From Rhizoctonia solani (lineage: Eukaryota > Basidiomycota > Agaricomycetes > Cantharellales > Ceratobasidiaceae): DNA of 64,000 bases. A program made the position numbers and the translations under genes. The stretch is from positions 310,001-374,000 of the forward strand of contig NC_057382.1 of NCBI RefSeq assembly GCF_016906535.1. Direction: 5' to 3'. Of the stretch, positions 58,471 through 64,000 are shown piece by piece. Below the pieces are notes generated by a model that did no database searches, was not told the origin of the DNA, and worked only from the letters and a program-made list of their open reading frames with translations. Within the stretch, counting starts at the first letter, position 1, and every line of letters starts with the position of its first letter.

Positions 58471-59051
58471 TTGTAGACACACTCAATACCAGGGAATTTA
58501 TTCCCATTTTCTCGATTTTAAACAAAGGCAAACGGACAACATTTTCGATCACGTGACTTCGGCGCTTATATCATACGCTAAGCGCCAAGCCACGTCCCCA
58601 TCCGCGCTTACCTCAGCACACGTAGCCACCTCCACCTGATGACATCACTATGACACGTCAGTGACACGTATGCATGAGTAAGGCCAACTACGGATTGGGG
58701 TTCTTATTGGTTATGGTATTGCATATCTTGTATTTTGTAATTAGTTCTCCTCTGTAATATATAAGGAGGCCAACCAACCATGGTAACACCCAGGTCAATT
58801 ACCTCTTGTTGCATCTACCCATTGTACAAGGACCTTAGGTCCAGCAATTACTTAGTTACTAAGCTTTAGGTTGCCTTAAGCAACTTCTTGGTTGTACTTA
58901 GCTAGCTTGCCATTGCCCTTATAGGCTTGGTTGCCGTAGTATAGTTGGTTGTTGTTGTAGGTAGCTTGCCCACCGCCTTAAGCGGTTCTTACTTAGTCTT
59001 ACCCGGCTGCAAGCGCCCGCCTCCTTGACGTCCTTACAGACGTCTAGGACA
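58471..59051 (+). repeat. 5' LTR of the gypsy element
   Basis: Direct homolog of the solo LTR. Contains TATATAAGG near 58759, a likely promoter for the element's transcript, and ends in the same GTCTAGGACA. Confidence 0.85.
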
Positions 59052-59554
59052 CTAGGTAATCGACCTTAAGTTGGTTGCAAACCGTGCCCACCAAGCACAA
59101 CCACTCATACCAACAAACGAGAAGGCCCCCTGTACTAGCACAAGGGAAAACACCTGATTGGGCTTGCCTTTTGCTATCAATAATCAAACTAGCGTTGGCC
59201 CCAGGTAGTACCAAATTGCTATAAGGCAGACGGGTTCTAATCGTCCGCATACCCAAGGTTGCCGCACCTGTTACCAGCAACCTCAGACAGCAGATACACC
59301 TGCTTGCAGAAACAAGACCCTACATTACGCCCGCCCACGGCTGTAATTAGCGGCACTTACTGTCCAACGCTAGGTTGTTTGACGCAGAGGTTTAGCGTTT
59401 GCATAGCAAAGCGCTCATAAGTCCTGATATAGGCACCCCTGGCTATACAGCCCTCATTCCCCACCACTTGCCCATCATTACCTCGCGCACCCCCACTCGC
59501 TCCTTGTCGCGTGCATCTTCTCACGCTGGCCGCTCCTACCCGCCAACACATACC

Positions 59555-60907
59555 ATGGCAACCCGTTCCCGGCCAACCTCTTGAACCCGCTCCCCAATCA
59601 ATCAAGGAGAGTTGGAACCCCACCTTCCGGCAGCCCCCTATGTCAAACTTGGGGAAGTCTCCCTCGAACGGATCACAAGCCTCCTCCTTGGCCTCCTTGG
59701 CCAAGTTGAGCATCTTGAGCGGAAAGTGGAAGAAGTCCAAGAAGCAGGGGTTGAGGCCCGCACCAATCTTGAGAACATCTCTCAAGCCGTCAATACTGTC
59801 AAGGATGGGCTTAGAAGCCTCCAACTTCACGGGCCCCGGACCCCAGAAGATACAAAACCCCCGGCCGTGGAAGCAACGCCACGCCCCTTTTCAAAAGCCA
59901 ACCCTATTGGATTGACTAGTTGGGTCTCATTCTGGCCCAAACCATCCAAGGGGCTCCCCGCCTTTGCCCAACCCACTCCTGTCCAAGCAGTGCCCCCGCG
60001 AGTCCCATCTCCCCCTACATCTCCGCGTCTCCAATCCCCGATTGGAGCACCTGCCCCTCTCCCTCTGGCTCCAGCAGCCCACTACCCCGCTCCGGTCAAG
60101 GTTGACCACCCCAATGCCTACACAGGCAAAATAGGAAGCAAGGCAAAGCAGTGGCTGACCAGGATGCTGGCCTGGACCCGCCTTAACTTGCGGATGTTCC
60201 CAACCGATCAGGAGGTTCTATCCTTCCTCCTGATGAACATGAAGGACTCCACCAGGGCATGGGCCCATCCACACCTTGACCAGCTTGGATCACACTGGGC
60301 TATCATTCAAACGGTCGAGGGCTTCAAAATGGAATTCCTGGCAGCATTTGGCAACCCTGACGCCACAAGGGCCGCTGAGCGGAAAATCACCACCCTCACC
60401 CAGTCCGGCACTTGCGCAGACTATATCACAAAGTTCAGGACCTTGGCCATGGAACTGGACTGGAATGACGCGGCCCTTTGAGGCCAGTTTGCCCGTGGCC
60501 TCCATTGGGAGGTCAGCCGTCAAATTGCAACCCGCGAGCACCGCCCCCGTACCCTCTTAGAGCTGCAAAATGCAGCACTTGTCATTGATAACGCCCTCCG
60601 TGAGGAGTGTGCTAGCCATCCACCAAAGGATAATAAGTCTAGCAGACCAACTAACCCCGCAAGGGGGATGAGTACCGGCCAGTCAAACACCGGTTCTAAG
60701 AAGCTCTCCAACAACCCAAACTTTGTGTTGGAAGAAGAACAAAACCGCCGCCGCGCCGCCGGCGCTTGCATCAAGTGCGGCAAATTAGGTCACAAGTTTG
60801 CGGAATGCCACACGGGCTGGAAGGCCACCCCTATCAAGGATAAGGGGAAGGCTAAAGAGACCGCCAAGATTGGCAAAGACTCCAAGTACCAATTGGGAAA
60901 AGAGTAA
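59555..60907 (+). pseudogene. Gypsy gag with two nonsense codons
   Basis: Capsid/nucleocapsid polyprotein of the retroelement. From ATG at 59555 (MATRSRPTS) the frame meets TGA at 59582-59584 and again at 60479-60481, and is otherwise open to TAA at 60905-60907 (450 codons). Near residues 30-75 lies a coiled coil (LGEVSLERITSLLLGLLGQV...). A Pro-rich linker follows, then a capsid-like region (KQWLTRMLAWTRLNLRMFPT; DQEVLSFLLMNMKDSTRAWA) and one CCHC zinc knuckle CIKCGKLGHKFAEC near 60769-60810. Both TGA codons fit CGA to TGA changes in a TCGA context. Confidence 0.85.
60895..60901 (+). promoter_or_regulatory. Slippery heptamer GGGAAAA for -1 frameshift, gag to pol
   Basis: In the gag frame the codons are G GGA AAA, followed by GAG TAA. 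Slipping back one base at this X-XXY-YYZ heptamer gives GGG AAA AGA GTA, which leads straight into the pol frame, open from here to the window end. The position, just before the gag stop, is that expected of programmed -1 frameshifting. Confidence 0.7.
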
Positions 60908-63900
60908 GGGTACCTGCTGCCGCGCGCAAGGACCCCAAGGACTCTGTGCTTGTTGAAATATGTAATATATTGAATAGTAAAAATAGAATCTCCCCACTCT
61001 TCACTATTTCAATCAAGCCAGAGAAACAAGCGGACCCCTTAGAAGTCCTGATAGATTCAGGCGCCACATCATTGTTCCTACACCCACACACTGCTGAGGC
61101 ATTACGCCTACCCCTCATAGACCTCCCTACACCCCGCACCGTTACTATGCTTGATGGGTCGAGCCCCCAGGCTGGCAAAATCTGGAAGAAGGCCATACTG
61201 ACCTTTTCCTTTGATGGCAAACAAATGACAGAGACCTTCCTAATCTGCAACACAGGATCTCACGCCGCTATCCTAGGATTGAAGTGGTTAGACGCCCACA
61301 ACCCGGAGATTGATTGGAATCTGCGCACCCTCTCCTTTCCTCACACCCCACCGGAACAAGTAACCATTGCCGAAGAGGAGGAAGCCAACAAAAACCCTCT
61401 TGAAGGAGTACCCCCTGAGTACCATCAGTATGCTAAGGTATTTGGGGAAGAAGAATTCAACAAGCTCCCTCCGCACCGGCATTACAACATTGGAATCAAG
61501 CTCACGGAAGAAGGGCCCCTCAACTCCCCCCTCTACAGTATGACAGACGCTGAGTCCGCCACACTCAAGGACTGGCTCAGGGACGAGTTGAAAGCTGGGA
61601 AGATCCAACCCAGTAAATCCTCAATCAGTTCCCCCGTCATGTTTGTTCCAAAAAAGGATGGTTCCCGCCGATTAGTAGTTGATTACCAACGCCTAAATAA
61701 CCGGACAAAAAAGAACGTTTACCCGCTACCCCGTCCTGATGACCTCATGGCCCAGCTCTGCGGCGCCAAGATATTCACCAAATTAGATCTAAGATGGGGT
61801 TACAACAACGTCCGTGTCAAGGAGGGTGACGAATGGAAAACTGCCTTCCAAACAAAGTATGGCCTTTACGAGTCCCTGGTGATGACCTTTGGTTTAACAA
61901 ATGCCCCCGCCGCCTTCCAGCACTTCATGAACAAACTGTTCAAGGATTTATTGGATGTATGCGTCATCATCTACCTTGATGACATCCTCATTTACTCCAA
62001 GGATAACGCTTCCCACACCCGGCACGTCCATGAAGTCCTACGGCGCCTTATGGAAAATCAACTGTTTTGTAAAGCCTCAAAGTGCACCTTCCACGTGACA
62101 TCTGTGGAATACCTGGGTATTATTGTCTCGGATAAAGGCTTCAGTTTGGATAAGCTCAAAATCCAGGCTGTCCAAGAATGGCCTACTCCTACCAAAATCA
62201 AAGAGGTTCAATCATTCTTGGGATTTGCCAACTTCCTCCGCCGATTCATTGCCAATTTCAGCCACATGGCTAGGCCGTTACACAACCTAGTCAAGAAGGA
62301 CACTCCTTGGAAATGGGATACAAAGGAACAAGAAGCTTTCCAAGGGTTGAAGGACGCAATCACCAACGCCCCTGTCCTCTGCCATGCGGACCCTGCCAAA
62401 CCCTACTTCCTGGAAACAGATGCATCCGGCGCGGCCCTTGGTTCTATACTCAGTCAACGGCAGGAAGATGGTTGCTTACACCCCCTTGGTTTCCTCTCTG
62501 AATCATTCAAAGGAGCCAAGCAGAATTATGACACACACAATAAGGAGCTCCTAGCAATCATTTGCTCCTTTGAGTACTGGCGCATATTCCTGGAAGGGAC
62601 TCTATACCCCATCACCGTATTCACCAATCACTGTAACCTGGAATACTGGAAAGAATCCCGGACGTTCAACCGCCGCCATGCAAGATGGCACCTTTTATTG
62701 GCCGGATACAACTTCCAGATAGTATACCGTCCCGGCAAACAATCCGGTAAACCCAATGCCCTGTCACAACGTTCTGACCATGCGGACATTCCCCCTGCCA
62801 ATCAAACCATGCTACCCAACCCCGTATTCACCAACGTTGCCCTAGTCACCCCTGAGAGGGAGCTCCAACGCCAAATCAAAGGCGCCCTTGACCAAGACAA
62901 ATCACTAGAGGAAATATTACAATTCCTCCAAAATGAGTCAAAGGCACCCCCGTCCATCAAACGCGCGTTCAAAGATTACAAAATGGAAGCGGGCCTACTC
63001 TTCTACCAAGGACAAATTGTGGTCCCTGACGTTGGAACGCTGAGAACGGAACTACTTTGTATCTTCCATGACAGCCCATTGGCTGGACACCCTGGGAGGC
63101 AGCAAACGTTAGAATTGATCTGCAGGAATTACTATTGGCCTGGCATCCGCGCCAACACCTATTGGCACGTGGATTCCTGTGAAACCTGCCAGCGTATTTG
63201 CAAACCAAAGTATGCTTCAATTCCCCTGCAGCCACTAGAAATCCCATCCAGACCCTGGCAACATATCTCTTATGACATGATAGTAGATTTGCCCAAGGAC
63301 GGGAATTTTGACTCCATCTTGGTTATCATTGACAGCTTCACTAAGTACGGCATCTTCATCAAATGTTCAAAAAAGTTGAAAGCGCCCAAACTAGCAGACC
63401 TATTCCTGGAAAATGTCTGGAAACGCCATGGGATGCCGGAAAAGACGATATCAGACAGGGGAAGGGTGTTCAACAATAAGTTCCTAAAAGCCCTGTACAA
63501 ACGCTTAGGAATAGACCCCCACTACTCTTCAGCCTATCACCCCCAAAGTGATGGACAGACAGAACAAGTAAACCCGTCCATTGAACACTTCCTAAGGGCA
63601 TACTCTGGCATCAACCAACGGGACTGGACAAAGTGGCTCCCCATGGCGGAATTTGCTTACAATAATGCCGTACACAGTAGCACCGGAAAAACTCCTTTCA
63701 AAGCCCTGTACGGATGGGAACCCACCTTAACCCCATCCAACGTACCAACAGATGTTCCAGAAGCAGACAACCTTGCCCAGGCAATGGAAGCCCAATGGAA
63801 GGAAGTAGAATCCGCCTTACAGCAATCTAAGCAACGGATGGTAGCTGGAGAAGACGGAAACCCAGTAGAATTTGAGATTGGAGAGGAAGCATGGTTGGAC

Positions 63901-64000
63901 TCCAGAAACGTAAACCTCAAGACCCTGAGCCCAAAGCTAACCAAGCAACGCTTAGGACCATTCAAGGTCATCGAGAAGATCTCCAACCGCGCCTACCAAC
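60901..64000 (+). CDS. Gypsy pol polyprotein (partial, no stop before window end)
   Basis: Open in the -1 frame relative to gag for over 1030 codons. Aspartic protease motif VLIDSGATS (DSG at 61054-61062). Reverse transcriptase: VPKKDGSRRLVVDYQRLN, TKLDLRWGYNNVRV, MTFGLTNAPAAFQHFMN and the catalytic YLDD at 61972-61983. RNase H: FLETDASGAALGSILSQR and YDTHNKELLAI, but FTNHCNLEYW has Asn where family members have Asp (62626-62628). Integrase: zinc-binding H-x-H and C-x2-C (FHDSPLAGHPG; SCETCQRIC), then the catalytic core YDMIVDLPKDG, ISDRGRVF and SDGQTEQVNPSIEHF. It also reads KPNALSQR and TEQV where KPDALSRR and TERV are usual. Length so far is typical; the chromodomain or 3' end is beyond the window. 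Confidence 0.9.

Larger units (their letters stand above)
58471..64000 (+). mobile_element. Ty3/gypsy LTR retrotransposon, 5' part (cut by right edge)
   Basis: Consists of 5' LTR 58471-59051, leader 59052-59554, gag 59555-60907 and pol from 60901 to the window end. Pol domain order (protease, reverse transcriptase, RNase H, integrase) is that of Metaviridae (Ty3/gypsy). No TGG primer-binding motif directly follows the LTR. Two nonsense codons in gag and altered RNase H residues mean this copy is probably not autonomous. The 3' LTR lies outside the window. Confidence 0.92.

Noticed and set aside
57571..59051. The two LTRs as the ends of one short element
   Set aside because: The 319 bases between them hold no element sequence, while gag and pol follow the second LTR.

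Overview
The window is fungal nuclear DNA. Genes carry many 50-60 base GT-AG introns, intergenic stretches are compact to moderate, and there are F-box/LRR-type genes, a CHAT-domain remnant, decayed bicupin oxalate decarboxylases and a Ty3/gypsy element. Together these suggest an agaricomycete basidiomycete, most like the Rhizoctonia/Ceratobasidium group (inference from gene style, no search run).

Layout. 1-406: 5' part of a seven-helix membrane protein gene cut by the left edge. 3450-5530: broken oxalate decarboxylase copy A. 6363-7490 (-): MND1 meiotic recombination gene, hidden by many introns, with its 3' end tandemly duplicated. 8304-9658 (-): F-box gene. 10459-14430: MGH1/GH63-like glycoside hydrolase with 12 exons. 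14370-20109: a segmental tandem duplication in which each unit holds the GH63 3' end, an inverted-repeat element and an HMG-box gene. 20214-21315 (-): complete paralog of the seven-helix gene. 23346-25113 (-): second F-box gene. 29091-32366: Pcl-type (PHO85-partner) cyclin.

33913-47907 is the housekeeping core: mitochondrial-looking SAM methyltransferase (-), BolA protein (-) sharing a 272-base divergent promoter region with a conserved 546-residue protein (+), NAA50 N-terminal acetyltransferase (+), a very large seven-helix protein with a Ser/Thr-rich segment (-) and a secreted CREG-family protein (-). From 49931 rightwards the sequence is degenerate: a P450 pseudogene with duplicated 3' end, oxalate decarboxylase copy B (-), a CHAT remnant, a solo LTR, and a gypsy element (5' LTR, gag, pol) that runs off the right edge.

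Two themes recur. First, many otherwise well conserved genes are broken by single-base indels, often in homopolymers, so either the assembly has uncorrected indels or several genes are decaying; exon arithmetic fits exactly one lost base in GH63 and CREG. Second, short local duplications often involve gene 3' ends (MND1, P450, GH63). The gypsy element shows substitutions that all fit TCG to TTG, as expected of RIP-like or methyl-CpG mutation in basidiomycetes.

Exon boundaries were read by eye from splice signals, reading phase and family conservation. Regions called empty may still hide short-exon genes.
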